Notes under the pieces: model-generated | Databases searched by the model: none | The model's input: the letters and a program-made list of their open reading frames with translations, nothing else | Told to the model about the DNA's origin: nothing | Source: Sphingobacterium sp. HMA12 | GTDB taxonomy: Bacteria > Bacteroidota > Bacteroidia > Sphingobacteriales > Sphingobacteriaceae | NCBI RefSeq assembly: GCF_002933815.1 | Contig: NZ_BEYR01000001.1 | Location: forward strand, 434,001-498,000 | Direction of reading: 5' to 3' | Length of the DNA stretch: 64,000 bases | Program-made: the position numbers and the translations under genes | Shown here: positions 19,352-27,676 of the stretch, one piece after another | Layout: every line of letters begins with the position of its first letter | How positions within the stretch are numbered: position 1 is the stretch's first letter

Positions 19352-20152
19352 ATGGATAAGGAACAACATTATTTGGATATAAACCGAACGTCCTGGAACA
19401 ATAGAACAGACGCGCATCTTAATTCTGAGTTTTATGATCTTCCTGGTTTTCTGCAGGGGAGAAACTCCTTGAATGAGATTGAACTGGGCCTGCTCGATAA
19501 TCTTGAGGGCAAAACTATTTTGCATTTACAATGTCACTTTGGTCAGGACACCATTTCACTGAGCAGGCTTGGTGCGGAAGTGACGGGTGTTGACCTGTCC
19601 GATAAGGCAATTGACAGTGCACGAAAAATAGCTGAACAGACAAATGCCAAAGTTCACTTTATCTGTTGTGACATTTACGATCTACCGAATCATTTAGACC
19701 AGCAATTTGATCTTGTTTTTACGAGTTATGGTACAATTGGCTGGTTGCCAGATTTGGATACATGGGCACAGGTTGTTTCCAGATTTTTAAAGCCGGATGG
19801 GAAATTTGTATTTGTTGAATTCCATCCCGTCGTTTGGATGTTCGATGATAATTTTGAGAAAGTGGGTTATAGGTATTTTAATTCTGGAGCGATTATAGAA
19901 ACAGAAACTGGAACCTATGCGGATAAAAATGCAGCTATAAAACAGGAATATGTGATGTGGAACCATAGCATAAGCGAAGTGGTGAATAATTTGATCAAAA
20001 ATGGACTCCGTATCACGCAACTTGATGAATTTGATTATTCACCTTATAATTGTTTTAAAGGGACGGTTGAATTTGAAAAGAATAAATATCGGATTGAACA
20101 GCTTGAAGACAAAATTCCTATGGTTTATGCTGTTGTGGCCATAAAAAAATAA
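19352..20152 (+). CDS. Class I SAM-dependent methyltransferase
   Basis: In this 266-residue cytoplasmic enzyme, motif I is KTILHLQCHFGQDTISLSRLG (about 53-73) and the following acidic motif is VTGVDLSDKAIDSAR. The region LVFTSYGTIGWLPDLDTWAQ fits a Methyltransf_11/25 domain. The substrate is not predictable: the DapB-like gene 30 bp downstream on the same strand is probably in the same transcript but gives no clear hint. Length is normal for small-molecule methyltransferases. Confidence 0.85.
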   Translation: MDKEQHYLDINRTSWNNRTDAHLNSEFYDLPGFLQGRNSLNEIELGLLDNLEGKTILHLQCHFGQDTISLSRLGAEVTGVDLSDKAIDSARKIAEQTNAKVHFICCDIYDLPNHLDQQFDLVFTSYGTIGWLPDLDTWAQVVSRFLKPDGKFVFVEFHPVVWMFDDNFEKVGYRYFNSGAIIETETGTYADKNAAIKQEYVMWNHSISEVVNNLIKNGLRITQLDEFDYSPYNCFKGTVEFEKNKYRIEQLEDKIPMVYAVVAIKK

Positions 20153-20182
20153 GGTGTTTTTTTATAATCAAAAAAAAGAATT

Positions 20183-20983
20183 ATGATTAAGATATTTATT
20201 GCGGGAGCAACAGGATGGGTGGGGACTGAATTGAGCAAAAGGATCATAGCAGAAAATAATTTGCAGTTGGTAGGGGGCTTGTCCCGATCCCGAGATGGAG
20301 CTGATTTGGCTGAAATTTTACAGCTGAATTATGACCCCATTCCATTGTTTGATACGATGGTAGGTGCTCTTGATCGAGTGGATTTTGATGTTATGATTGA
20401 TTTTACCAAACCAGAAATTGCAAAGGACAATGTGATTGCTGCATTGAGTCGGGGTAAGCGGGTTGTATTGGGAACGTCAGGATTATCTGATTCGGATTTT
20501 AAAGAAATTGCGAAGGTTGCAGATGAGAATAATACCGCTATTCTGGCTGCGGGCAATTTTGCAATTACGGCAGTGCTGCTACAAAGGTTTGCCGAAATTG
20601 CGGCTAAGTTTGTTCCTCACTTTGAAGTTATAGATTATGCCTCAGGGGACAAACCTGATGCACCAAGTGGAACTGTCGCGGAGCTCGCGTATCGTCTGTC
20701 CGCAGTTCGGAAACCGGATCTGGCAGTAGCAATTGAAGACACCATTGGACGGAAAGATGCACGTGGTGCGGGTATAAATGGTATACAGGTACATTCGGTG
20801 CGATTACCGGGCCATATTCTCGGAGTAGAGGTGATATTTGGTGAAAAAGATGAAAAGTTAATCCTACGGCATGATGCGGGAAATGGAGCAGAACCTTATA
20901 TCAAAGGAATTTTGCTCGCCGTCGATAGGCTATACACTTTTACGGGCTTGAAGCGGGGGCTTGACACAGTCATGAATATTTAA
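20183..20983 (+). CDS. DapB-like reductase lacking the catalytic histidine pair
   Basis: The 266-residue protein has the fold of 4-hydroxy-tetrahydrodipicolinate reductase (DapB, lysine/diaminopimelate pathway). It has the NAD(P)-binding loop GATGWVGTEL (8-17), VVLGTSGLS (94-102) and the substrate loop KPDAPSGTV (157-165). In E. coli DapB the loop reads with two histidines (His159, His160) before Lys163; here the equivalent positions are Ala153 and Ser154, while the lysine (Lys157) and PSGT are kept. The C-terminal domain with GINGIQVHSVRLPGHILG is DapB-like. It may be a divergent DapB or a paralogue with another substrate. It probably shares a transcript with the methyltransferase gene 30 bp upstream. 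Confidence 0.75.
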   Translation: MIKIFIAGATGWVGTELSKRIIAENNLQLVGGLSRSRDGADLAEILQLNYDPIPLFDTMVGALDRVDFDVMIDFTKPEIAKDNVIAALSRGKRVVLGTSGLSDSDFKEIAKVADENNTAILAAGNFAITAVLLQRFAEIAAKFVPHFEVIDYASGDKPDAPSGTVAELAYRLSAVRKPDLAVAIEDTIGRKDARGAGINGIQVHSVRLPGHILGVEVIFGEKDEKLILRHDAGNGAEPYIKGILLAVDRLYTFTGLKRGLDTVMNI

Positions 20984-21196
20984 ATTGCTGTTGCGCCTTT
21001 CCAAAAGGATGGTTTGCTAGGTTTTAGCTAAAAAAATTAGTATTATATATTTCTGTTTTGTATATTTACATGCTTAATTCACATATTAAAGCCTACCGAT
21101 AATTTTAATGTTAGATTACTGGTAGCGGTATATTGGTTTTCATGCTTTTTTTAGCTGACCATTTTTGATAGATTACTAAATTTTGAGTTGCTTTTC

Positions 21197-21454
21197 ATGG
21201 AAGAGACGATCGGACAGTTAAATACATCCTACAAAGGGCAGATATTTCGCATTACATTTAAGGAAAAGGATTTTCAGGTTCAGCTTTTAAAAAAAAGCCC
21301 GACAAAAGAGGAAACAGAGCTGGAAGTATTGCTAGATGGTGGGCTACAGACATTGGTAAAGAAAAAAGAGAGATGGTTTTTTCTGCAACATGATTTAGAT
21401 CAGGATCTAGCGAATCACATCTGGCGAGCCATCTCTCTTAGGTATAGACTTTGA
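21197..21454 (+). CDS. Hypothetical 85-residue cytoplasmic protein
   Basis: I do not recognise this protein. It starts MEETIGQLNTSYKGQIF; an ATG at 21188 would add three residues. It has no signal peptide, and its strand-rich N-terminus (FRITFKEKDFQVQLL) is followed by a short helix ending in ISLRYRL. Small proteins of this look occur as lineage-specific orphans. It is convergent with the secreted-protein gene at 21476; a weak hairpin AAATTAAG/CTTAATTT (21463-21482) lies at the junction. Confidence 0.45.
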   Translation: MEETIGQLNTSYKGQIFRITFKEKDFQVQLLKKSPTKEETELEVLLDGGLQTLVKKKERWFFLQHDLDQDLANHIWRAISLRYRL

Positions 21455-21475
21455 TATAAATAAAATTAAGCTTTC

Positions 21476-22012
21476 TTAATTTACCCCGGGCGCAATGAGT
21501 TCGGTTGTAAGACCTAAGAATCGGAGTAGGTTATTACTGTCAAAAATTAATGTAGCATAATGCTTTCCCTTTTTAAAGGTGAGTCGTGTGCCATCCGGAA
21601 ATGTGCTTCCCGCCCCCATTTTTTGTTTTTTAGCAGCATATTTACTAAATTTTGCTGTACTCTCTTCTAGGGTAGTTTTGTTGATCACAAGATCGAAAGG
21701 AAGTCCCGCTACGACGAGCGGTTTATCGTCAGGAATGTCAAAAAATATTTCATTAATGGCATTATTTTTTCCAAGACTAGCATACAATTCTAACCCGGAT
21801 TTTGTTAGCCATTTGGCGTATTTTTCTTCATTTGCATCTTCGTAGTAAATGGTCTTAGTGTTTAATGCGGTTTCAATCTTCTGTGCTGTTTGCGGAAATA
21901 TAAATTCTGAACTCTTATTTAATAGCGAATTTAAACTTGCATTGTTTTGTGAAAATGCACTAAAGGTCGATAGCAGAAGGAACATATTCAATGTTAATGT
22001 TTTTATTGTCAT
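21476..22012 (-). CDS. Hypothetical secreted protein
   Basis: The 178-residue protein has a Sec signal peptide (MTIKTLTLNMFLLLSTFSAF, cleavage near SFS-Q at about 22). The mature part is about 155 residues of mixed structure with several lysine-rich turns. There is no lipobox and no motif I can link to a family. It is likely periplasmic. Neighbours give no functional hint. Confidence 0.55.
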   Translation of the reverse strand: MTIKTLTLNMFLLLSTFSAFSQNNASLNSLLNKSSEFIFPQTAQKIETALNTKTIYYEDANEEKYAKWLTKSGLELYASLGKNNAINEIFFDIPDDKPLVVAGLPFDLVINKTTLEESTAKFSKYAAKKQKMGAGSTFPDGTRLTFKKGKHYATLIFDSNNLLRFLGLTTELIAPGVN

Positions 22013-22130
22013 AGCGATCTTTTTAAATTTTTGAAAAAATGATAATTAAAGATATTAAAAAATCAGTCAAATGAGCAAAAATAAAAGCATTGCAAAATAG
22101 GCTGATATTGCTCTTGATTCTGTAGTAAGT

Positions 22131-23051
22131 TTAAACGACCGCTGCATTTTGACGTACTACTATAGCTATAGGGATGAGCTGCAAGCTATTTGTTTTGTTT
22201 TTTAGCGCATTGAGATATATTTTGACATCCACTTCAAGTTTTGCGGGATATTCATAGCGTAACTTAGTTGCGAGCTCCCTGCCGATCGCTGTGACGAGGT
22301 CGGTCATTGCAAATAAAGCTGTCCAGTTTTCGTTGATATCGCTGCCAGAAAAGGTTTGGGTTACTTTGTCCCAGGTTTGCTCGGTCATGTACTTTTTAAA
22401 TAGGCGTCCATGTTTATTGGTTGTGATGTTCCAATCATGCTGGCTAGCGATATACCACTCAATCAGCGGTACCATATAATCGGTACGTATATTGTTTTCG
22501 GACATAAATTTTGCATAAAAAATATCCTTTCTGACAAGACATTTGGCGACATAAGTACAGTCCCACCAAAAATCATTGAGTAGCTGTTTGAATTTTTGCT
22601 CGGTAGGTTTTTTTATGATTGACACCCGATAGGAGGGTTTTTGGATCGCTTCTGTTATGCCCTCTTTGTCAAGGAGTACTTGATAACCAATATCCCAGTC
22701 TTCACATAACGGGCTTTGGTGCACCTCTTCCAAAAAATTAGGCTTACTATATAACTTAAAATCAACTTTTGTGTGATCTGCGTATAAAACCATCTTCATG
22801 GCATGTTTGCTATCAAAGTAGCTTTCATCCTCTTCAATCATGGCGATAGGAATGCCAAAGTTATTTAGCCAATTTTTATTGGCGACATACGTGGTATTGT
22901 CATCAAATATAAGTTCGATGTCTAAATCACTTAATTCATCAACTGGCGCCAGTGGATTTACCAAGGAGCTCGTTAGGAGAACTGCCCGAATATCCGTATT
23001 GTTTTGTGCCCAATCAATAATCTGCTGTAATTTTTCTGCTCGAGTTTGCAT
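22131..23051 (-). CDS. ANT(6)-like aminoglycoside 6-adenylyltransferase
   Basis: This 306-residue protein matches the AadE/AadK/AadS family, which inactivates streptomycin by transferring AMP from ATP. The start TRAEKLQQIIDWAQNNTDIRAV and the nucleotidyltransferase core with SDLDIELIF (the DxD metal site) are clear, as is the family-typical middle DFWWDCTYVAKCLVRKDIFYAK. The usual GSR nucleotide motif reads SSLVNP here: the Gly and Arg are replaced, so activity may be altered. The last 20 residues (about 287-306) look appended. It stands alone, with no integron or transposon, so it is probably an intrinsic gene. Confidence 0.85.
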   Translation of the reverse strand: MQTRAEKLQQIIDWAQNNTDIRAVLLTSSLVNPLAPVDELSDLDIELIFDDNTTYVANKNWLNNFGIPIAMIEEDESYFDSKHAMKMVLYADHTKVDFKLYSKPNFLEEVHQSPLCEDWDIGYQVLLDKEGITEAIQKPSYRVSIIKKPTEQKFKQLLNDFWWDCTYVAKCLVRKDIFYAKFMSENNIRTDYMVPLIEWYIASQHDWNITTNKHGRLFKKYMTEQTWDKVTQTFSGSDINENWTALFAMTDLVTAIGRELATKLRYEYPAKLEVDVKIYLNALKNKTNSLQLIPIAIVVRQNAAVV

Positions 23052-23417
23052 ATTTTTAGTTTATTTATGGGGAATAATCCCGTTTATTCCTAAAGAAGGA
23101 CGACTTACGGCCGTTGGCGTCACAAAGGTGTTGGAACGGCGAACATTAAAAATATACGAAAAATTTTTGTTTAACGGACAAAAGTTACAGCAATCAGTTG
23201 TCAGAGGGGGAAGCTCTTTTAGGTTCTGCATGAAGTAAATTGGCGATCTGTTTAGTATAATTTTAGAATCACAAGTATGCGATTTTTTAGATGTCTTGGA
23301 AAATACGCTAACTAGTATGTTTTTTATGTGTGTTTTTATTGTAGATTAAAATATTTAATTATATTATTTTTAGAAGGTTAGATATTCATGGCTAGCGTTG
23401 CGAACAACTCCATCTAT
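23052..23417. other. 366-base intergenic region, no gene seen
   Basis: It contains only short spurious frames. A mixed-composition block (23095-23145) is more GC-rich than the flanks. I found no convincing promoter or hairpin. Confidence 0.4.
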
Positions 23418-23906
23418 TTAAAAACCGAAGATCGAACTGAAGATAACAAGACAATAGATTCCCATCACTAAAAAGAGGTCTATGCACAATGCTGCATATT
23501 TCTTTTTAGCAAGCAACCACACCGATTCTATCGCAGTATAAATAATAAGTGGTATTCCAAAACCGAGCAGCTCAAAATAGAGTAAATAACCCGCACCAAG
23601 ACGATCATTTTGTTTATGCATAAGCCATTGGGAAATAACAATGATCAGGGCAATAAATAGGAGCACACTCAATCTGACCAAGAGATGCTTTCTTAACTTT
23701 CTATCTTTCAAAATCAGTCTTTGGACAAGAATGATTGTCCCTACGAAATACAATATTAGGAATATAAATCCCAAAAACTGTCGGAAGGTATAAGATACAT
23801 CAAACCAACCGTTCGTATAAAGTAATCCGATAATTAGCGTTGATGAAAGAAAATAGCTTATCGTTTTATAATTCATGTCCTGAAATAGCTGTTCTTTATG
23901 GTTCAT
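23418..23906 (-). CDS. Hypothetical inner-membrane protein with five or more helices
   Basis: The 162-residue protein is almost entirely hydrophobic, with predicted helices around 15-32, 42-62, 76-96, 105-122 and 140-160 separated by short basic loops (KDRKLRKHLL). No conserved motif is visible and I cannot assign a family. A second ATG at codon 11 (MNYKTISYFL) is an equally good start. It stands alone. Confidence 0.5.
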   Translation of the reverse strand: MNHKEQLFQDMNYKTISYFLSSTLIIGLLYTNGWFDVSYTFRQFLGFIFLILYFVGTIILVQRLILKDRKLRKHLLVRLSVLLFIALIIVISQWLMHKQNDRLGAGYLLYFELLGFGIPLIIYTAIESVWLLAKKKYAALCIDLFLVMGIYCLVIFSSIFGF

Positions 23907-24084
23907 TATAAAACCTTTTTTGTAGAAAAGGCATTGTTTATGCCAGTAATTTAAGGATAAATCACCATTATGGCAAAATAGGCCTTGAACTTATCCTGTA
24001 AAATCGTTTCAGAAGTCGTAGTGCTGTTCGAAGAGGCTGCTGCATATTAATGTCATTTGTTCAAAAGAATCATATTATTGCTTT

Positions 24085-24120
24085 AATTTGCATTTTTTGC
24101 AATATTGTGCAATAATATGC
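24085..24120. promoter_or_regulatory. TTGCAAT-type repeats upstream of the MFS gene (candidate DeoR operator)
   Basis: This segment carries ATTTGCAT, TTTTTTGCAATA and TTGTGCAATA words in tandem. The same TTTTTTGCAAT and ATTGCAA words cluster at 26051-26089 before the deoR gene. The block ends just upstream of a -7 element TAGTTTTG at 24143-24150, which has no well-spaced -33 box. The surrounding gap (23907-24205) holds nothing else I can identify. Confidence 0.5.
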
Positions 24121-24205
24121 TTTATTTGTGATTTATTATTGATAGTTTTGTGCCCTTAGCCTAGACAAGTCTATCGCTATACTATTTTAGTTTATCTCAA
24201 TTTAT

Positions 24206-25405
24206 ATGGAAATTAAATCATTGCCCATTCGTCCGGATACAGCAAGAAATGCTGTGAGGTTTATCTTTTTTGTGTGCGGTTTGGGGCTTGCCAGTTGGGC
24301 GCCTGTCGTCCCTTATGTTAAACATAGGCTCGGTATAGATGATGGTGTATTGGGGCTTTTAATGCTTCTTATCGGCGGCGGAGCTCTTTTTATTATGCCA
24401 TTTTCGACCATCCTTCTAAATAAATTTGGAACAAGAAAAATTATTTTTCTTTCGGGTATCACCCTCGCACTGATACTGCCGATGTTGTTAATTGCTAATT
24501 CCATCATAACAATGGGGATTACACTATTCTTTTTTGGTATGTGTATGGGAGGAATAGAAGTTTCCGCAAATGCACATTCAATCCTTATCCAGAAACTCTT
24601 TGATCGGCCGATCTTATCCGGTCTGCACGGTATCTTTAGTGTGGGAGGATTAACGGGGTCGCTCGGATTAGGACTGTTGATAAAGTTAGGGTTTCAGGCT
24701 ACCTATGCCATGTTATTGATTTCCTTACTGATCGTTGTAATTATGTTTGTCATGTACCGTAGGTTGTATGCGCATGATGATGAAATACGCATTAACAGTC
24801 ATCATGATGACAAGAAAATGGTTGCAGGTCAGTCCAAATGGGCTGGTTGGTTCAATTTGCATGTTTTATTTCTGGGCATGCTCTGTTTCTGTGCTTATCT
24901 CTCCGAAGGTTCGATGCTGGATTGGAGCGCGGTATTTTTGTATGAGGAAAAAAATGCACCGCTTGAAATTGCAGGGATAGGATATGCTGCCTTTTCCATC
25001 GCCATGGCAACAATGCGACTTTTTGGTGATGTGCTTGTCCTCCGGTTAGATCATCGGGTTGTTGTGGTCGGAGGGGGAGTCTTAGCGGTATTCGGTTTGC
25101 TGGTCGCTGTTTTATCACCTTCTTATTGGGGTGCATTAGCCGGATTTATCCTATTGGGCTTTGGTGCTGCTAATATTGTTCCTATTTTATTTAGTCATGC
25201 CGGAAATTTAAAAGGAGTTGGGGCATCAGCAAGTATTCCGGTTATGTCGACATTGGGTCATTCGGGACAGTTGTTGGGCCCCGCCTTGCTGGGTGGAGTT
25301 GCCCAATTTTATGGAATTTCAGTCTCGCTTATCGTCGTTGCTTTTCTTATGCTTTCACTTTCCGTGTCTTATTGGACCTATTGGAAATTCCAGACTAGAA
25401 AATAA
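24206..25405 (+). CDS. MFS transporter (YbjJ-like)
   Basis: The 399-residue inner-membrane carrier has about 12 transmembrane helices. MFS features include GLASWAPVVPYVKHRLGIDDG near the N-terminus, the cytoplasmic loop NKFGTRKIIF between helices 2 and 3, and SVGGLTGSLGLGL. The sequence style resembles the YbjJ/fucose-permease-like branch. In E. coli ybjJ lies next to a HAD phosphatase gene. Here a HAD gene and a DeoR gene follow, and the shared TTGCAAT repeats suggest the three form one regulon. The substrate is unknown; a sugar or nucleoside is plausible. Confidence 0.85.
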   Translation: MEIKSLPIRPDTARNAVRFIFFVCGLGLASWAPVVPYVKHRLGIDDGVLGLLMLLIGGGALFIMPFSTILLNKFGTRKIIFLSGITLALILPMLLIANSIITMGITLFFFGMCMGGIEVSANAHSILIQKLFDRPILSGLHGIFSVGGLTGSLGLGLLIKLGFQATYAMLLISLLIVVIMFVMYRRLYAHDDEIRINSHHDDKKMVAGQSKWAGWFNLHVLFLGMLCFCAYLSEGSMLDWSAVFLYEEKNAPLEIAGIGYAAFSIAMATMRLFGDVLVLRLDHRVVVVGGGVLAVFGLLVAVLSPSYWGALAGFILLGFGAANIVPILFSHAGNLKGVGASASIPVMSTLGHSGQLLGPALLGGVAQFYGISVSLIVVAFLMLSLSVSYWTYWKFQTRK

Positions 25406-25413
25406 ATTCTTGC

Positions 25414-25460
25414 AAACTATAGCTGGGCAATTACCTCTTGTGATTGGCCAGCTGTAGTTT
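25414..25460. terminator. Long hairpin between convergent MFS and HAD genes
   Basis: AAACTATAGCTGGGCAAT pairs with ATTGGCCAGCTGTAGTTT around a short loop with one mismatch and one G-U pair. It lies between convergent stop codons and can act in both directions, though U runs are short. Confidence 0.65.
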
Positions 25461-25480
25461 AACCGTTGGACGTCTTATTT

Positions 25481-26014
25481 TTACAGATCAGCGGTAAAAA
25501 AACGATGTGCGTCCGTCCAGTTCTTCAATCTTTCAAACCGGTGCTCATTGACATTGTGAAATGTATCGAACATAAGCCCTTTTCCAGAAAAACTGTCTAG
25601 ATTCTTTAGATGATCGTCAATAAGAAAATCGGTGTCTATAATCCCTTTATTCCCACAGAATACAATGTTCTTCCACGAAATAAATGGAAAATATTCCTGT
25701 AGCCATTCCCGTTTCTCTAAAAGACTATTGGGAAATTCCATTGCGGCAGATACGACAAAAATCTCATAATAGTTTTGTAATTCCTTCACCACGTCTTGTG
25801 CATCTTGTGCAACAGGGATATTGCGGAAAAAACCTGGTGTATGCAAATACCGTAAGACTGCCGTCTGATCAGGTAAACAATCCGCTTCCTTTAGTCCGAT
25901 AATATCGTCCTCATTTATCCGTATACCCGTTTCTTCAAAATAATGTGCAATATAGTGTCGTTGGATGTCTGCGAGTACACCGTCCATATCGATGGAAATT
26001 GTTTTTTTTATCAT
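25481..26014 (-). CDS. HAD-superfamily 5'(3')-deoxyribonucleotidase-like enzyme (NT5C type)
   Basis: The 177-residue cytoplasmic phosphatase opens with the HAD nucleophile motif ISIDMDGVLAD (Asp9 and Asp11). Residues near 90 (FVVSAAMEFP) provide motif II, and DFLIDDHLKNL motif IV. The pattern fits the NT5C family that dephosphorylates (deoxy)nucleoside monophosphates. The ATG at 26014 is chosen over 26038 because the predicted promoter (26068-26036, minus) would place the transcript start at about 26029. It is divergent from deoR across TTGCAAT repeats. Confidence 0.8.
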   Translation of the reverse strand: MIKKTISIDMDGVLADIQRHYIAHYFEETGIRINEDDIIGLKEADCLPDQTAVLRYLHTPGFFRNIPVAQDAQDVVKELQNYYEIFVVSAAMEFPNSLLEKREWLQEYFPFISWKNIVFCGNKGIIDTDFLIDDHLKNLDSFSGKGLMFDTFHNVNEHRFERLKNWTDAHRFFTADL

Positions 26015-26035
26015 AAGTTTACCTATATTATGGCA

Positions 26036-26068
26036 CAAATGTAATTATATAATTGCAAAATATTGCAA
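26036..26068 (-). promoter_or_regulatory. Predicted promoter of the HAD gene
   Basis: On the minus strand TTG (26068-26066) and TACATTTG (26043-26036) are 22 bp apart, close to the Bacteroidota consensus. The -33 box lies inside one of the TTGCAAT repeats, so a bound regulator would cover it. Confidence 0.55.
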
Positions 26069-26089
26069 TTATAGCAATTTTTTGCAATT
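26051..26089. promoter_or_regulatory. TTGCAAT repeat cluster between the HAD and deoR genes (candidate DeoR operator)
   Basis: Four copies of the ATTGCAA/TTGCAAT word occur in 39 bases: AATTGCAAAATATTGCAATT followed by ATAGCAATT and TTTTTTGCAATT. Spacing of about 10-11 bp fits one DNA turn, as expected for DeoR-type direct-repeat operators. Similar words precede the MFS gene. A -7 match TATATTTG (26111-26118) follows so closely before the deoR ATG (26124) that the message would be leaderless or nearly so. Confidence 0.5.
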
Positions 26090-26123
26090 CATTTTATTCT
26101 GTTAAATCTATATATTTGTTCCT

Positions 26124-26870
26124 ATGCTAAAGTACGATCGTCTACAAACCATTTTAGATATCACCAATAGGGAGGGGTCGGTTTCATTTCAGACCTTGAG
26201 CAAAAAGCTTTCGGTATCCGAAGATACCATACGGAGAGATATTAAGGAATTGAATGATCGGGATCTTCTTCGCGGGGTAAGGGGAGGAGCGCACAGCATT
26301 GTTCAAAAAAAATACCATTATCGTGATCGCGAGAAGGCAGGGTTGGAACAGAAAAGGATCATTGCGCAAAAAGCGCTATCATTAATTAAAAATGATCAGG
26401 TACTTTTTTTCGATGGAGGTACATCCATTTTAGAGTTAACTAAAATCTTACCGAAGGATCTTAAGGTTACGATCATTACGAATAGCTTTCCTGTTGCGAG
26501 TGTGATTGAGGACCATCCTTTGATAGAAATAATATTTTTAGGAGGCAGGCTCTACAAATCGGCCTTTACAACATTTGGCAATACAACGTTGGAAAGTATC
26601 GCTAATTTTAGGGCTGATCTATATTTCTTGGGTGTTTGTTCGATTACTCCTGAAAATTTATCATGCAATTATCAGGAAGATGCCGAAACAAAGCGGGCAA
26701 TGATGAAACAGAGCGTCCGGATCGTTGGATTGTGTACATCGGATAAATTTGATACGGAGTCAAATTTTATCATTGATGAGACCAAAAAGCTTGATATCAT
26801 TGTCACGGAGAACGATTCAACGAGCCCCCAGATGAATAAATATATCGCACAGGGGATTGAATTGATTTAG
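26124..26870 (+). CDS. DeoR/GlpR family transcriptional regulator
   Basis: The 248-residue protein has an N-terminal winged helix-turn-helix (about 5-57, VSFQTLSKKLSVSEDTIRRD, the DeoR signature). The C-terminal sugar-phosphate-sensing domain has FFDGGTSILELTKIL (about 95-109) and FLGGRLYKSAFTTFG. DeoR proteins usually repress sugar or nucleoside catabolic genes and release DNA when a phosphorylated intermediate binds. The shared repeats suggest it controls its own gene, the divergent HAD gene and the MFS gene. The effector is unknown. Confidence 0.92.
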   Translation: MLKYDRLQTILDITNREGSVSFQTLSKKLSVSEDTIRRDIKELNDRDLLRGVRGGAHSIVQKKYHYRDREKAGLEQKRIIAQKALSLIKNDQVLFFDGGTSILELTKILPKDLKVTIITNSFPVASVIEDHPLIEIIFLGGRLYKSAFTTFGNTTLESIANFRADLYFLGVCSITPENLSCNYQEDAETKRAMMKQSVRIVGLCTSDKFDTESNFIIDETKKLDIIVTENDSTSPQMNKYIAQGIELI

Positions 26871-26890
26871 GCAATCAATGATAGCTAGTT

Positions 26891-26915
26891 AAAAGAGGTT
26901 GCTAGAACCTCTTTT
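26891..26915. terminator. Bidirectional terminator between deoR and yceI genes
   Basis: AAAAGAGGTT, loop GCTAG, AACCTCTTTT: a perfect 10-bp stem with A and T runs, placed between convergent stop codons. Confidence 0.88.
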
Positions 26916-26925
26916 ATTCTGAAAG

Positions 26926-27492
26926 TTATTTTGTGGCTTTGATCTGAATATCCAATGTAAATTCGTCTTCAATAGCCCGGTTTCCGAGATCAGAGAAAAA
27001 GCTTGCTGAACGATATTGAATATCAAAATCCAGGCGATTTACCTTGACACCCAATGCTTCAGCCGAAAGCCCATCGGCAGTGCTGGTTACCTTTGCTGGA
27101 AAAGATATGGCTTTTGTTTTGTTTTTGATCGTAAGATTACCTGTGATTATTGGAATAGCCTTGCTGTTATCCACTTTAGCGATAACAAATTTTGCTATGG
27201 GATATTTGGATACATCAAAGAAATCTTCGTTTTTAAGATGACCGGTTAGTTTCGGAGCATCAGTACAAGCCATAGCATTCATATCAATGGTAAATCCACC
27301 TCCGGTAATTTTACCTTTATCAGTTTGGACTGTTCCCTCCTTCAAGGCTATGGTACCGACATGACCACCGACGACTTTCTTTGCCTCCCATTTGATCTTT
27401 GACGTTTGTGTATTGACTTTGTATGTTATTTTTTGCGCAAAGGCAAAGGTGGAGCTACAGGTAATAGCCATGAATAATAAGGCTCTTTTCAT
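26926..27492 (-). CDS. YceI family periplasmic lipid-binding protein
   Basis: This 188-residue protein carries a signal peptide (cleavage around FAFA-Q, residue 19) and a YceI lipocalin-like barrel. The barrel shows NTQTSKIKWEAKKVVGGHVG, the central MNAMACTDAP and the closing FSDLGNRAIEDEFTLDIQI. YceI proteins bind isoprenoid-type lipids such as polyprenyl chains; the exact cargo varies. Length is normal. It stands alone with no cytochrome b561 partner. Confidence 0.9.
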   Translation of the reverse strand: MKRALLFMAITCSSTFAFAQKITYKVNTQTSKIKWEAKKVVGGHVGTIALKEGTVQTDKGKITGGGFTIDMNAMACTDAPKLTGHLKNEDFFDVSKYPIAKFVIAKVDNSKAIPIITGNLTIKNKTKAISFPAKVTSTADGLSAEALGVKVNRLDFDIQYRSASFFSDLGNRAIEDEFTLDIQIKATK

Positions 27493-27676
27493 AGAAATGA
27501 TTTGTTTTTAATCAAATATACAAGAAACCGGACATATTTAAGTAAATAACATTGTGATTGTATGGTTGATAGGATCAGGTTGCTACACGTAAGCCTTTTG
27601 AAACTTTAAAATCAAATCGTAAAATCGCTGCCCGATACAAGTTTGAATAAGCGCGTGCCTTATCTCTCCTAGCGAA

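Noticed and set aside
22840..23238. 132-codon plus-strand frame
   Set aside because: Largely antisense to the ANT(6)-like gene; no family features.
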